A stretch of DNA of 64,000 nucleotides from Pseudoclavibacter helvolus (GCF_014191305.1 NZ_JACHWJ010000001.1:806001-870000); one strand, 5' to 3'. Shown: positions 15,928-28,016, counted from the first letter of the stretch. The notes: a model not told the origin generated them from the letters alone. Numbers and translations: made by a program.

Positions 15928-16533
15928 GTGGTTGTCCCGTTGCATCGATCTGCCCCGGAGTTCGAGGCCGCCGTAGAGGCGGTCCGTGCGGCCGAGTTCC
16001 GCTCTGCCCTCACGGTGAGCGAGATCCGACCCCCAGCGAACCTGGCCCCCGAATCGCTCGCGCTCTCCGGAGACGTGCGACCTACTGCCCACGCCCGCGA
16101 TTCAGAACTTGGCACCGGCAGATTCATCCTGCTTCACGACGAGAGCGAGCCAGAAGCCTGGCGCGGCGCGTTCCGCGTCGTCTGCTTCGCGCAGGCTCCG
16201 CTCGAGCCAGAGATCGGGGTCGACCCATTCCTCGCGCCAGTCGCGTGGTCATGGCTCATGGACGCGCTCGAATCGCGAGGGGCCGCGTTTGAGCACCCCT
16301 CTGGAACGGCGACGACCATTAACGGTCGCGGCTTCGGCGAACTCGAGGATCAGGGTGAGGGCGCGCAGATCGAGCTCCGAGCATCCTGGACCCCGCGCGA
16401 GACAGACCTCGCCGCACACGCTGAAGCGTGGGGCGAACTCCTCTGCCTCCTGGCTGGTATGCCGCCAGAGAGTGAGGCCGACGACGGGGTCGAGGTACTC
16501 CGTCACCTGAGAAAGGCAAAAGATGGGGCTTGA
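15928..16533 (+). CDS. DUF3000 family protein
   Basis: This 201-residue actinobacterial protein of unknown function matches DUF3000 in length and blocks such as APVAWSWLMDAL and ASWTPRETDLAAHAEAWGELLC. DUF3000 genes are known to precede an RNase D-like gene, and here the stop overlaps the rnd start by 11 bp, indicating translational coupling. The GTG start has a leaderless -10 box. Confidence 0.88.
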   Translation: MVVPLHRSAPEFEAAVEAVRAAEFRSALTVSEIRPPANLAPESLALSGDVRPTAHARDSELGTGRFILLHDESEPEAWRGAFRVVCFAQAPLEPEIGVDPFLAPVAWSWLMDALESRGAAFEHPSGTATTINGRGFGELEDQGEGAQIELRASWTPRETDLAAHAEAWGELLCLLAGMPPESEADDGVEVLRHLRKAKDGA

Positions 16534-17749
16534 CGCTGACCGTCTGAAGGCAGGCGGGCTGGAGGTCATCGAGACCGAAGAGCAGCTGCAGGAAGCACTT
16601 CAGCGTCTCGCAGCAGGTACCGGGCCGGTGGCCGTCGATGCGGAGCGAGCATCCGGCTACCGATACTCAGAACGCGCGTACCTCGTACAGCTGTACCGAC
16701 GCGGGAGCGGCACGCTCCTCATAGATCCCATCGCGACAGGCTCGCTCGCCCGACTTCAAGACGTCATCGGCGATGAGGAATGGATCTTCCACGCCGCCAC
16801 GCAAGACCTCACGTGTCTGCGTGAGCTCGACCTCGACCCGAGTCTCATCTTCGACACCGAGCTCGCTGCGAGGCTCCTCGGCTACGAGCGCGTGGGTCTG
16901 GGCGCCGTCATCGAGCGCCTGCTCGGGATCACGCTCGAGAAGGCGCACTCTGCGGCCGACTGGTCCACGCGCCCCCTGCCTGAGACCTGGCTCGCCTACG
17001 CCGCGCTCGACGTGGAGCTGCTCATCGACGTCCGAGATCAGCTCAATCAGGAGCTACAGGATGCGGACAAGCTCGACGCTGCCAGGGAAGAGTTCGCCGA
17101 CATCCTCACGAGAGAGCTCGGCGCCAAGAAGCCAGACGCGTGGCGACGCATCGGCGGTATCAGCAGGCTGCGTAGCCCTCGGGCGCTTGCCGTCGCGAGG
17201 GAGCTGTGGCTGTCCCGCGACGAGGCCGCAAGGAGCACGGACACCGCGCCGGGTCGCCTCTTCCCCGACCGCGCACTCGCGGCCGTCGCCACGGCGATGC
17301 CGCGTTCGCGAGGCGAGCTTGCGCGCCTCAAGGAATTCACCGGCCGCGCGTCACGGACGCAGCTCGACCGCTGGTGGGCCGCCATCGAACGCGGGCTCAC
17401 CACTGAGGATCTGCCACCACAGGCTCCGAGGGACCCTGAGCGCATGCCGCACCACCGGCAGTGGGAGCAGCGGGCTCCAGAGGCGGATCGACGCCTCAAG
17501 CTCGCTCGGGAGTTCCTTGTCGCGCACGCCGAGTCCCTGCAGATGCCGGTTGAGAACCTGCTGACGCCCGAGCTCCTGCGACGGGCGGCGTGGAAGCCGC
17601 GCCAGCCGGTTTCGGCCGAAGCGGTTGCCGAGCACCTCCGCGAACTCGGTGCGCGTGCCTGGCAGACCAGCGAGGTTGCACAGGGAATTGCTGTCGCTTT
17701 TGTAGAAGCTGACCAATTGACTTCCGCCCCGACCGTCGAGGGTTCGTAG
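16523..17749 (+). CDS. rnd: RNase D-like 3'-5' exonuclease with HRDC domain
   Basis: A 408-residue DEDD-family exonuclease involved in stable RNA 3'-end trimming. The catalytic acidic residues are visible in VAVDAERASGYRY, in the FHAATQDLTCLREL block and in YAALDVELLIDV. An HRDC domain follows (about 205-285, IGGISRLRSPRALAVARELW) with a second helical region after it. ATG 16523 overlaps the end of the DUF3000 gene. Actinobacterial members are usually annotated as HRDC domain-containing proteins. Confidence 0.92.
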   Translation: MGLDADRLKAGGLEVIETEEQLQEALQRLAAGTGPVAVDAERASGYRYSERAYLVQLYRRGSGTLLIDPIATGSLARLQDVIGDEEWIFHAATQDLTCLRELDLDPSLIFDTELAARLLGYERVGLGAVIERLLGITLEKAHSAADWSTRPLPETWLAYAALDVELLIDVRDQLNQELQDADKLDAAREEFADILTRELGAKKPDAWRRIGGISRLRSPRALAVARELWLSRDEAARSTDTAPGRLFPDRALAAVATAMPRSRGELARLKEFTGRASRTQLDRWWAAIERGLTTEDLPPQAPRDPERMPHHRQWEQRAPEADRRLKLAREFLVAHAESLQMPVENLLTPELLRRAAWKPRQPVSAEAVAEHLRELGARAWQTSEVAQGIAVAFVEADQLTSAPTVEGS

Positions 17750-17824
17750 CTTCACACGACGCATAAGCGTCCCACCAGGCAGTCATCCATAAGATGACCG
17801 AGTCAATAGATGCTTGGAGGCAGT

Positions 17825-19051
17825 GTGGCCAATCGAGAAGTGTTGTTCATCGACGGCGTTCGAACCCCCTTCGGACGTGCGGGCGAGAAGGGCATGTACT
17901 GGAAGACCCGTGCAGACGACCTCGCGGTCAAAGCGATCAAGGGGCTCCTCGACCGGAATCCGCAGATCCCGCACGACCGGTACGACGACGTCGCCATCGC
18001 CGCGACCACTCAGCAAGGCGACCAGGGGCTGACGCTTGGTCGGTCGACGGCGATCCTCGCCGGCCTCCCCAACACCGTGCCTGGTCTGGCGATCGATCGC
18101 ATGTGCGCGGGCGCCATGACGGCGGTCACGACTATGGGGTCCGGCATCGGCTTCGGTGCCTACGACCTGACCATCGCGGGCGGCGTCGAGCACATGGGCA
18201 GGCACCCGCTCGGAATCGGGGCAGACCCGAACCCTCGGTTCGTCGCCGAGCAGCTCGTGAGCGGTGACGCTCTGAACATGGGCAAGACCGCTGAACGTCT
18301 CCATGACCGTTTCCCGCAGCTCACGCGAGAGCGCAGCGACCGCTACGCGATGCGCAGTCAGCAGAAGGCCGCGGCGGCCTACGAGAACGGCCAGCTGCAG
18401 CCAGACCTCGTGCCGGTCGCGATCGAGTCGGAGGCCGGATGGGGTCTCGCGACGCGCGACGAAACTCTCAGGCCCGAGACGAACATGGAGACGCTCTCCA
18501 CCCTCAAGACTCCCTTCCGTCCGCACGGGCGGGTGACAGCCGGGAATGCCAGCGGCCTCAACGACGGCGCCACTGCAGCCATCCTGGCCTCGAGCGACGC
18601 CGCCAAGGAGTTCGGCCTCAAGCCGAAGATGCGCATGGTCACATTCGCCTTCGCTGGCGTCCAGCCGGAGGTCATGGGCCTCGGCCCCGTCCCCTCGACG
18701 GAGAAGGCCCTCGCCCGGGCCGGCATGACGATCGACGACATCGGGCTCTTCGAGCTCAATGAGGCTTTTGCCGTGCAGGTGCTCTCGTTCCTCGACCACT
18801 ACGGCATCGACGACGACGACCCATCCGTGAACCCCTACGGTGGGGCAATCGCGATCGGACACCCGCTCGCTTCATCCGGGGTTCGCCTCATGACCCAGCT
18901 CGCGAAGCAGTTCGAAGAGCACCCAGAGGTGCGCTTCGGCCTGACCGCGATGTGCGTCGGCCTCGGCCAGGGCGGCACGGTCATCTGGGAGAACCCGAAC
19001 TGGAACGGTAAGTCGCACGCACGCCGAGGCTTCGGCAAGAAGGGACGCTGA
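17825..19051 (+). CDS. fadA: acetyl-CoA acyltransferase (thiolase), beta-oxidation
   Basis: A 408-residue thiolase of the beta-oxidation complex, which releases acetyl-CoA from 3-ketoacyl-CoA. The nucleophilic cysteine is Cys94 in IDRMCAGAMTAV; the other active-site blocks are NEAFAVQ, AIGHPLASSGVR and MCVGLGQGG. GTG 17825 was chosen over ATG 17810 because GGAGG lies four bases upstream at 17816-17820 and the protein then starts MANREVLFIDGVRTPFG, as homologues do. It forms an operon with the multifunctional dehydrogenase gene five bases downstream. Confidence 0.93.
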   Translation: MANREVLFIDGVRTPFGRAGEKGMYWKTRADDLAVKAIKGLLDRNPQIPHDRYDDVAIAATTQQGDQGLTLGRSTAILAGLPNTVPGLAIDRMCAGAMTAVTTMGSGIGFGAYDLTIAGGVEHMGRHPLGIGADPNPRFVAEQLVSGDALNMGKTAERLHDRFPQLTRERSDRYAMRSQQKAAAAYENGQLQPDLVPVAIESEAGWGLATRDETLRPETNMETLSTLKTPFRPHGRVTAGNASGLNDGATAAILASSDAAKEFGLKPKMRMVTFAFAGVQPEVMGLGPVPSTEKALARAGMTIDDIGLFELNEAFAVQVLSFLDHYGIDDDDPSVNPYGGAIAIGHPLASSGVRLMTQLAKQFEEHPEVRFGLTAMCVGLGQGGTVIWENPNWNGKSHARRGFGKKGR

Positions 19052-19056
19052 GCACC

Positions 19057-21198
19057 ATGGCAACCGATCTTCGAGCACGCTACGCTCCCCTGCTGGCCAT
19101 GAGCACCGACGAGGTCGTGACCCACTCGCTCGTTCGCGACGTCACGCTCCCAAGCGGTCGCACGCTAGCCCTGATCACCTTGGACAACGGCCACGACTAC
19201 ACGCGTCCGAACACCCTCGGGCCCGAGACGCTGGCCGAGCTCGGCGAGGTGCTTTCTGGCTTGCGCGCGCGTGCCTCTTCGCACGACATCGATGCGATCG
19301 CCATCACCGGCAAGCGCTTCAACTTCGCTGCGGGCGCCGATCTCTCCAACGTCGGGTCTATCCCGAGTCGCGATGTCGCGCTGCTCCTCGCGAAGCTTGG
19401 GCATGAGGTACTCGGTTCCCTCGGGAGCCTCGGCGTCCCGAGCTTCACGTTCTACAACGGCCTGGCTCTGGGAGGCGGAGTGGAGATCGGCCTCAACTCC
19501 GACTACCGCACGGTCGATGCGACTGTCCCCGCATTCGCCCTGCCAGAGACCTTCCTTGGGCTTGTCCCTGGCTGGGGAGGCACGAGCATCCTGCCCAACA
19601 TCATCGGCATCGAAAACGCGCTCAAGGTCATCATCGAGAATCCGCTCAAGCAAAATCGGATGCTCAAGGGCCCGCAGGTCGCCGAGCTCGGAATCGCAGA
19701 CGCGATCTTCCCAAGCCTGAACTTCCTCGAGGATTCGCTCGCGTGGGCGGACAGGGTCATCGGCGGAGACATCGAGGTCAAGCGACCGCACGCCCCGGGG
19801 CGCCTCGAACGCCTCGCAAAATGGGACCTGGCGATCGGTATCGCCCGGAAGACGCTCGAGGAGAAGCTCGGCACGGTCGCGCTTGCCCCGTATCGCGCCC
19901 TCGACCTGCTCAAGCTGGCGAAGGGTGACGACCGTGCCAAGGGGTTCGCGGCAGAAGACGAGGCACTTGCAGACCTCATCTCCGGCGACCAGTTCGTCGC
20001 ATCGATCTACGCGTTCAACCTGGTCCAGAAGCGAGCAAAGCGTCCCGCCGGTGCCCCAGACAAGGCGCTGGCGCGTCCCGTCAACAAGGTTGGGGTCATC
20101 GGCGCTGGACTCATGGCGACGCAGTTCGCGACGCTCTTCGTCCGTCGACTCAAGGTTCCCGTCGTCATCACAGACCTGGATCAGGCACGCGTCGACACGG
20201 GAGTCGCGGCCATCCGCCGGGAACTCGAGAAGCTTCACGAGAAGGGCCGGATCGACGGCGACGAGTACGGGCGCCTGATCGGGCTCGTCCACGGGACAAC
20301 CGACAGGAGCGAGTTCGCAGACTGCGACTGGGTCATCGAGGCTGTCTTCGAAGAGCTCGGCGTCAAGCAGCAGGTGTTCGGGGACTTCGAGAAGATCGTC
20401 GGCCCGGAGACCGTGCTGGCAACGAACACCTCCTCGCTCTCTGTGGCGGAGATCGGCGCTCAACTCGAGCACCCCGAGCGCCTTGTCGGCTTCCACTTCT
20501 TCAACCCTGTCGCACAGATGCCGCTCATCGAAGTCGTCAAGACGGACAGCACCGATGACGCGACGCTCGCGACCGCGATGGCAACGGCAAAGATCCTGAA
20601 GAAGACGGCCGTCATCACGAGGGACACGCCCGGGTTCGTCGTAAACCGGGTGCTCGCGAAGGTGCTCGGCGAAGCCATGAACGCCGTGGACACCGGCACG
20701 ACGTTCGAGACGGTCGACCACGCGCTCGACCGGATCGGCCTGCCGATGACCCCCTTCGAGCTCCTCGAGCTGGTTGGCCTCAAGGTCGGCGCCCACGTCC
20801 TCGACACCCACCACAAGGCGTTCCCTGAACGGTTCTTCGAGTCGGAGAACCTGCACAGGCTCGCCGACTACGGCAAGCTCTACGACCGCGACGGCAAGGG
20901 CCGTGCCAAGGGCTTCGATAAGAAGGCAGTGCAGATCGTCGCGGGCGGGAAGACGCCGATGACCGCGGCGTCGTTCGCGGAGCGCGTCGAGGTCGGCCTC
21001 GCGGACGAGATCAAGAGGATGCTCGACGACCAGGTCGTCGCGGCAGCCGAGGACATCGACCTGTGCCTCATCCTCGGTGCCGGCTACCCGTTCCAGGCCG
21101 GCGGCATCACACCGTACCTCGACCGAATCGGCGCCTCTGAGAAGGCCTTCGGAGGCACCTTCCACACGCCGCCCATCCGCGGCGCAGCCTCGCGCTAA
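19057..21198 (+). CDS. fadB: enoyl-CoA hydratase / 3-hydroxyacyl-CoA dehydrogenase
   Basis: A 713-residue fused beta-oxidation enzyme. The hydratase half (about 30-290) has the oxyanion-loop blocks FAAGADLSNVG and GLALGGGVEIGL. The dehydrogenase half starts at about 345 with the NAD motif KVGVIGAGLMATQFA, followed by HFFNPVAQMPLIEVV with the catalytic His and DTPGFVVNRVL. It hydrates enoyl-CoA and oxidises the product, feeding the thiolase encoded five bases upstream. Length and order match FadB/FadJ-type alpha subunits. A strong hairpin follows the stop. Confidence 0.93.
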   Translation: MATDLRARYAPLLAMSTDEVVTHSLVRDVTLPSGRTLALITLDNGHDYTRPNTLGPETLAELGEVLSGLRARASSHDIDAIAITGKRFNFAAGADLSNVGSIPSRDVALLLAKLGHEVLGSLGSLGVPSFTFYNGLALGGGVEIGLNSDYRTVDATVPAFALPETFLGLVPGWGGTSILPNIIGIENALKVIIENPLKQNRMLKGPQVAELGIADAIFPSLNFLEDSLAWADRVIGGDIEVKRPHAPGRLERLAKWDLAIGIARKTLEEKLGTVALAPYRALDLLKLAKGDDRAKGFAAEDEALADLISGDQFVASIYAFNLVQKRAKRPAGAPDKALARPVNKVGVIGAGLMATQFATLFVRRLKVPVVITDLDQARVDTGVAAIRRELEKLHEKGRIDGDEYGRLIGLVHGTTDRSEFADCDWVIEAVFEELGVKQQVFGDFEKIVGPETVLATNTSSLSVAEIGAQLEHPERLVGFHFFNPVAQMPLIEVVKTDSTDDATLATAMATAKILKKTAVITRDTPGFVVNRVLAKVLGEAMNAVDTGTTFETVDHALDRIGLPMTPFELLELVGLKVGAHVLDTHHKAFPERFFESENLHRLADYGKLYDRDGKGRAKGFDKKAVQIVAGGKTPMTAASFAERVEVGLADEIKRMLDDQVVAAAEDIDLCLILGAGYPFQAGGITPYLDRIGASEKAFGGTFHTPPIRGAASR

Positions 21199-21216
21199 CC
21201 GTAGTACTGAGACAAC

Positions 21217-21256
21217 AAGGCGCCTCCTCCCCCGATAGCGGGTGAGGAGGCGCCTT
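21217..21256. terminator. hairpin between fadB and gldA
   Basis: aaggcgcctcctc (21217-21229) pairs with gaggaggcgcctt (21244-21256). It lies between convergent genes and can serve both. Confidence 0.8.
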
Positions 21257-21267
21257 GCTTCGTGATG

Positions 21268-22419
21268 CTAGTGCTTCGCGTGGTATTTGATGGGCTCCGG
21301 GAGCCCGGCCTCGGATCGGATGCGCCGGGACAGGCGCTCCAAGGACGTGAGCGCGGCGATCACGTCGTCGGCCGTCACGGCGAACGGCATGTTGTGGATG
21401 GTCTCCCCCGGCACCGTCGCCGCCTCGGCGATGAGGCGAAGCTCGTGCTTATCGTCAGTTCCGAGACCGATCTCCGTGAGCGTCGTGGGCAGCCCGAGCT
21501 TCGTGGTGAAGACGATGAAGTCCCTGATCTCCTCCTCGGGCGCTCCCTCGAGAATGAGCTGGGCGATCGACCCGATGTTGACCTTCTCGCCGTGCTGGAG
21601 GCCGTGGGTCTGCGGAGCTGCGGTCAGACCGTTGTGGATGGCATGGGCGGCGGCGAGCCCGCCTGACTCGAAGCCAAGGCCGGAGAGGAGAGTGTTGGCC
21701 TCGATGGCCCGGTCGAGAGCTGGAGTCACGACGCCATCCTCGACCGCGTCGAGCGCCGTCGGAGCGTTCTCCCAGAGGACGTCCCAGCTGAGTTTGGCAA
21801 GCGCCGTCCCGGTCTGCGTCGGCAGGCCTCCCGCCATCGTGGTGGAGTTCGACCGGCTCGTCGCGCGCGCCTCAAGCCAGGTGGCGAGCGCGTCGCCGAA
21901 GCCTGCCACGAGGAACCGTGCCGGCGCATCCGCGACAAGCTGCGAGTCGATCAACACCAGGTCCGGGTTGCGCGGGAAGAAGCGGTACTCCTCGAACTCT
22001 CCAGCCTCGGTGTACACGACGGCGAGCGCTGACGTCGGCGCATCCGTGGAGGCGACGGTCGGCACGCTCACCCAGCGGATACCAGCCAGGAAGCCGGCTG
22101 CTTTGGCCGCGTCGATCGTGCTCCCGCCGCCGACAGCGACGATGACGTCGCTGCCGCTCGTCTTGATGACCTCGACGAGTCGGTCGATCTCCCCAGACGA
22201 GGCGACGCCGTTGAAGCGTTCGCGCGGAACCTCGACCTCGACTCCAGTGAACGAGGTCGTGAGGCGCTCGCCGAGCAGGTCCCATACGAAGTCATCGGCG
22301 AGGAGGAGGGGCGACTCGCCGATCTGAGCGACGAACTCGCCCAGACGCGCGAGCGCGCCCTTGCCCTGCACGTATCGGCCAGGGCTCAGCACTGTGCGGA
22401 TCGGGATTTCACTGCTCAT
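21268..22419 (-). CDS. gldA: glycerol dehydrogenase family protein
   Basis: A 383-residue iron-containing-alcohol-dehydrogenase-fold protein of the GldA type, oxidising glycerol to dihydroxyacetone with NAD. The nucleotide-binding block VGGGSTIDAAKAAG is present, and metal ligands are likely in GFGDALATWLEAR, AAHAIHNGL and QTHGLQHGEKV. ATG 22419 has AAGGAG six bases upstream. Glycerol-1-phosphate dehydrogenase-like paralogues share this fold, so the substrate is not certain. It stands alone between two terminators. Confidence 0.85.
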   Translation of the reverse strand: MSSEIPIRTVLSPGRYVQGKGALARLGEFVAQIGESPLLLADDFVWDLLGERLTTSFTGVEVEVPRERFNGVASSGEIDRLVEVIKTSGSDVIVAVGGGSTIDAAKAAGFLAGIRWVSVPTVASTDAPTSALAVVYTEAGEFEEYRFFPRNPDLVLIDSQLVADAPARFLVAGFGDALATWLEARATSRSNSTTMAGGLPTQTGTALAKLSWDVLWENAPTALDAVEDGVVTPALDRAIEANTLLSGLGFESGGLAAAHAIHNGLTAAPQTHGLQHGEKVNIGSIAQLILEGAPEEEIRDFIVFTTKLGLPTTLTEIGLGTDDKHELRLIAEAATVPGETIHNMPFAVTADDVIAALTSLERLSRRIRSEAGLPEPIKYHAKH

Positions 22420-22523
22420 GGGGAACTCCTTCGTAGTCGGAAATCGCCCCAACGCTAGCGACCGCGGATGGGTGCTGACTCCGGGTCTTCTCAGTCACGG
22501 AGAACAGCGAGGGTGTACCAACG

Positions 22524-22557
22524 CCGAAGGGCGGAGCCTTTCGGCTCCGCCCTTCGG
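22524..22557 (-). terminator. 15-bp perfect hairpin after acnA
   Basis: ccgaagggcggagcc (22524-22538) pairs with 22543-22557 around TTTC, 18 bp beyond the acnA stop. Confidence 0.85.
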
Positions 22558-22575
22558 ACTTGTTTCCCTGCCTTG

Positions 22576-25392
<2,817 letters not shown>

Positions 25393-25501
25393 GTCTCGGC
25401 TCCTTCTTTGCAACTCTGGGTGCGCGGCCCGCGCCCAGCAATCATCTCGCGTCTCGCCGTGGCTTGCCTCGAAGGTGATCCTGAGTTGATCGAGACGCTT
25501 T

Positions 25502-25519
25502 TATCTTGACATCAAGATA
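25502..25519. promoter_or_regulatory. 18-bp palindromic operator upstream of acnA
   Basis: TATCTTGA-CA-TCAAGATA is perfectly self-complementary in both 8-base arms. It overlaps the last codons of the DUF3159 gene and lies 110 bp upstream of the acnA start. Its AT-rich arms stand out in this GC-rich DNA. The regulator is not identified; MarR- and TetR-type dimers bind sites of this form. Confidence 0.65.
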
Positions 25520-26261
25520 CTTTACCTGCTTCACTCTGCTCCCCTGACCGCGACGCACTCAAAAGCGCCCGGACGAAGAGCACGGTGACGACCAGGACAA
25601 CCGCGTACATGGGCGTGCCCATGAGCAGCCGCGCGAGGCCGAGTGCCTCGACGTTCCCGGCGAAGTAGAGCGGAAGCTGAACGACGAGGCGCAGCGCGAA
25701 GAACCCGACCCACACGAGCGTGATGACGGACATCCAGCGCAGAATCGAACGATCTTTGCGCCAGCTCGAGCCCTGACCCGTGATGAGCCCGGTGACGAGT
25801 CCGATCACCGGCCAACGCACGAGGACGGAGACCAGCAGCGCTGCCCCGTAGGCGGCGTTCGTGTAGAAGCCGACGAGGTAGAAGTTCTCGCCTCGGCCGG
25901 TTGTCATGGCGAGGACGCCGGAGATCAGGAGCGCGACGAGCCCGGAGATCGCCGGGACAACCGGTTCCTTCTGGAGAGCACGCACGAGGATGAACAGCAC
26001 GCCGAGGACCGCAGGGGCGAGGACGGCGACCCAGAGCTCGGTCCCGAGCGTGAAGAGGACAAGGAACACGATGCCGGGGAGGAGCGTCTCGACGAGTCCG
26101 CGCACGCCTCCCATTGCCGCGAGCAGCGAGGCGCCGCTGATGCCTCCCTCAGTGAGACGCCCGAGCGAAGAAGACTTCGCGACGTCCTCCAGCTTGCGCA
26201 TGTTCGGTGCATCGGAAGTGCCCTTGCCCTGCTCGGGCCCCTCGCCTGCGGGGAGCGTCAT
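25512..26261 (-). CDS. DUF3159 family membrane protein
   Basis: A 249-residue integral membrane protein with about six helices and a cytoplasmic N-terminus of about 45 residues. The block LLPGIVFLVLF and the loop RWPVIGLVTGLITGQG agree with actinobacterial DUF3159. Its ATG overlaps the DUF3710 stop (ATGA), so the two are translationally coupled. The dut-DUF3710-DUF3159 order is conserved among actinobacteria. The function is unknown. Confidence 0.85.
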   Translation of the reverse strand: MTLPAGEGPEQGKGTSDAPNMRKLEDVAKSSSLGRLTEGGISGASLLAAMGGVRGLVETLLPGIVFLVLFTLGTELWVAVLAPAVLGVLFILVRALQKEPVVPAISGLVALLISGVLAMTTGRGENFYLVGFYTNAAYGAALLVSVLVRWPVIGLVTGLITGQGSSWRKDRSILRWMSVITLVWVGFFALRLVVQLPLYFAGNVEALGLARLLMGTPMYAVVLVVTVLFVRALLSASRSGEQSEAGKVS

Positions 26262-27007
26262 GCCTTCTCGGTCTCCCCGGACGCGGCGTCTTCCGTGGCC
26301 GTCTTCGACGTAGGGTCTGCCATAGCCTTCGGCACGACGAGCGTCAGAAGCTCGCGCGGCGGGAGTGGCGCATCGCCGCGAACAACGACGACGCTCCTGA
26401 AGAGCTCGACAAGCTCGACGCGCGTCGCCTCGTCGCGAAGGGCCTTTCCTGTCAGGACTCCGCGAAGGAACCAGCGGGGGCCATCGACGCCGAAGAAGCG
26501 CGCCGACCTGGTCTGGGAGGAGGCCGCGCCCTTCACGACGACAGGGATCTTCGTGTCGAGCACGGGACCAAGAATGCCGTCGACCTCTTCTGCCGTGCCG
26601 CCCTGCTTGCGAACCTGCTCCGCGAGCTGCCCCATGATCGAGTGCCAGAGACCCGTCGACCTCGGAGCAGCGAACGCCTGGATCTGCATCGTCGACTCTT
26701 TGTAGTCGAGAGCGACGGCGACGAGCCGCTTCGTCTTCTCTTCGACCTCGAGGCGGAGCCCAAGGCCCTCACGCGCCGGGATGCGCAGCGCGCCGAGGTC
26801 CACGTAGCGCTTGGCAGGACTCGCCTCGCTGATGTCGAACGGTCCACGCGATTCGCGATCTTCCGGGGCGGACTTCGCGTCTTCGTCCTCGATCTCGTCG
26901 AGGTCGTCTTCGAAGTCTTCCTCTTCGATCTGCTCGTCATCGACCGTGAGCTTGACGGCCTTCTCGGGCTTCTCTTCCTCTTTCTTGAGGAAATCAAACA
27001 GTCCCAT
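26258..27007 (-). CDS. DUF3710 family protein
   Basis: A 249-residue soluble protein starting MGLFDFLKKEEEKPEK, with a strongly acidic stretch at about 24-45 (EEEDFEDDLDEIEDED) and a conserved core (RYVDLGALRIPAREG, LWHSIMGQLAEQV, GPRWFLRGVLTGKA) typical of DUF3710. The ATG lies inside the dut 3' end, a 14-bp overlap, and its own stop overlaps the DUF3159 start. This is a tight three-gene operon; the function is unknown. Confidence 0.88.
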   Translation of the reverse strand: MGLFDFLKKEEEKPEKAVKLTVDDEQIEEEDFEDDLDEIEDEDAKSAPEDRESRGPFDISEASPAKRYVDLGALRIPAREGLGLRLEVEEKTKRLVAVALDYKESTMQIQAFAAPRSTGLWHSIMGQLAEQVRKQGGTAEEVDGILGPVLDTKIPVVVKGAASSQTRSARFFGVDGPRWFLRGVLTGKALRDEATRVELVELFRSVVVVRGDAPLPPRELLTLVVPKAMADPTSKTATEDAASGETEKA

Positions 27008-27455
27008 CTTGGGCCTCCTGGTCAGATGAATAGCCGGTGGAGCCGAAACCGCCCTCACCGCGCTGCGAAGCGGAGAGCTGCTCGGTCTGGATGAAGTGCA
27101 CTGGTGCCAGCTGCATGACGACGAGCTGTGCGATGCGGTCGCCGGCGGCGATCGAGTAAGTCTCGCTGGAGTCTGTATTGAGAAGGATCACCTTGATCTC
27201 GCCGCGATAGCCAGAGTCGATCGTGCCAGGAGCGTTCACGAGGGTGATCCCGTGCTTGGCGGCGAGGCCGGAGCGCGGCATGACGAAGCCGACGGTGCCT
27301 TCCGGAAGCTCGAGCCGAACACCGGTGCCGACGATGGCGCGCTGACCAGGAGCGAGACTCACGGACTCGGTGGCGATCAGGTCGGCACCAGCGTCGCCCG
27401 GCTGGGCATACGTGGGGAGGACGCCCGAGACGGGCACATCTATGACAAAGCTCAC
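26994..27455 (-). CDS. dut: dUTP diphosphatase
   Basis: A 153-residue trimeric dUTPase that hydrolyses dUTP to dUMP, preventing uracil incorporation. Conserved motifs are visible: AGADLIA, MPRSGLAAKHGI, NAPGTIDSGYRGEI, DRIAQLVV and the C-terminal GEGGFGSTGYSS. The start is GTG 27455 with TACGCT six bases upstream, a leaderless arrangement, and this gives the standard length. First gene of the dut-DUF3710-DUF3159 operon, divergent from the DUF3093 gene. Confidence 0.95.
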   Translation of the reverse strand: MSFVIDVPVSGVLPTYAQPGDAGADLIATESVSLAPGQRAIVGTGVRLELPEGTVGFVMPRSGLAAKHGITLVNAPGTIDSGYRGEIKVILLNTDSSETYSIAAGDRIAQLVVMQLAPVHFIQTEQLSASQRGEGGFGSTGYSSDQEAQDGTV

Positions 27456-27461
27456 CGTACG

Positions 27462-27467
27462 AGCGTA
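27462..27467 (-). promoter_or_regulatory. -10 box (TACGCT), leaderless dut
   Basis: TACGCT, six bases (CGTACG), then GTG 27455. It decides the dut start. Confidence 0.5.
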
Positions 27468-27530
27468 GCCGAGGCGTGACCGGATCGTGATCTGACAGCG
27501 GTGCCAGCCAAAGCGTGATGCAATATCGCT

Positions 27531-27995
27531 ATGCCAGTTTTCCACGAGCGCCTGTGGCCAGCCGCCTGGGTCTACGCCGTCGGCTTCCTCATGGTGCCCG
27601 CCGTCATCCTCGTCTTCACACCCATCAACTTCTGGATCGGGGCCGCGATCGCGGTCACACTCTATGCGGCCTTCTTGACGCTTGTCCTGGCTTACTCCCC
27701 CATCATCGAGGTCACGGCGACACAGGTGCGCGTTGCCGGCGCGCACGTGCCGCTGAGCTTCACAGGACAGTGCCTCCCCCACACCACACGCGAGCGTGCG
27801 CGACTGGCAGCCGGTCCGCAGCTCGACCTGCGCGCGTGGTTGTGCATCCGCGGCTGGATCCCCACCTCGATCACGATCGAGATCACGGATGATGCCGACC
27901 CGGTGCCCTATTGGCTGGTCTCAACTCGTCGGCCGACGGAACTCGCCGCCGCCATCACGGAGGCGCGAGCCGTAAACAAGCGCCAGACCAACTGA
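27531..27995 (+). CDS. DUF3093 family membrane protein
   Basis: A 154-residue protein with two adjacent membrane helices (about 12-58), then a soluble C-terminal domain (PIIEVTATQVRVAGAHVPL, AWLCIRGWIPTSITIEI). The pattern and its place next to dut agree with actinobacterial DUF3093, of unknown function. Its last codons and stop lie within an 18-bp tandem duplication that yields a second in-frame stop six codons later. Confidence 0.85.
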   Translation: MPVFHERLWPAAWVYAVGFLMVPAVILVFTPINFWIGAAIAVTLYAAFLTLVLAYSPIIEVTATQVRVAGAHVPLSFTGQCLPHTTRERARLAAGPQLDLRAWLCIRGWIPTSITIEITDDADPVPYWLVSTRRPTELAAAITEARAVNKRQTN

Positions 27996-28016
27996 TTTCG
28001 CCAGACCAGCTGATCT
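27981..28016 (+). repeat. two 18-bp tandem copies containing the DUF3093 stop
   Basis: cgccagaccaactgattt is followed by cgccagaccagctgatct, two transitions apart. As 18 bp is six codons, the second copy places another TGA (28011-28013) in frame behind the real stop (27993-27995). Confidence 0.9.

Noticed and set aside
19165-21165. A 666-codon open frame on the minus strand opposite fadB
   Set aside because: It is an antisense frame of a gene with full catalytic motifs and has no protein family resemblance.
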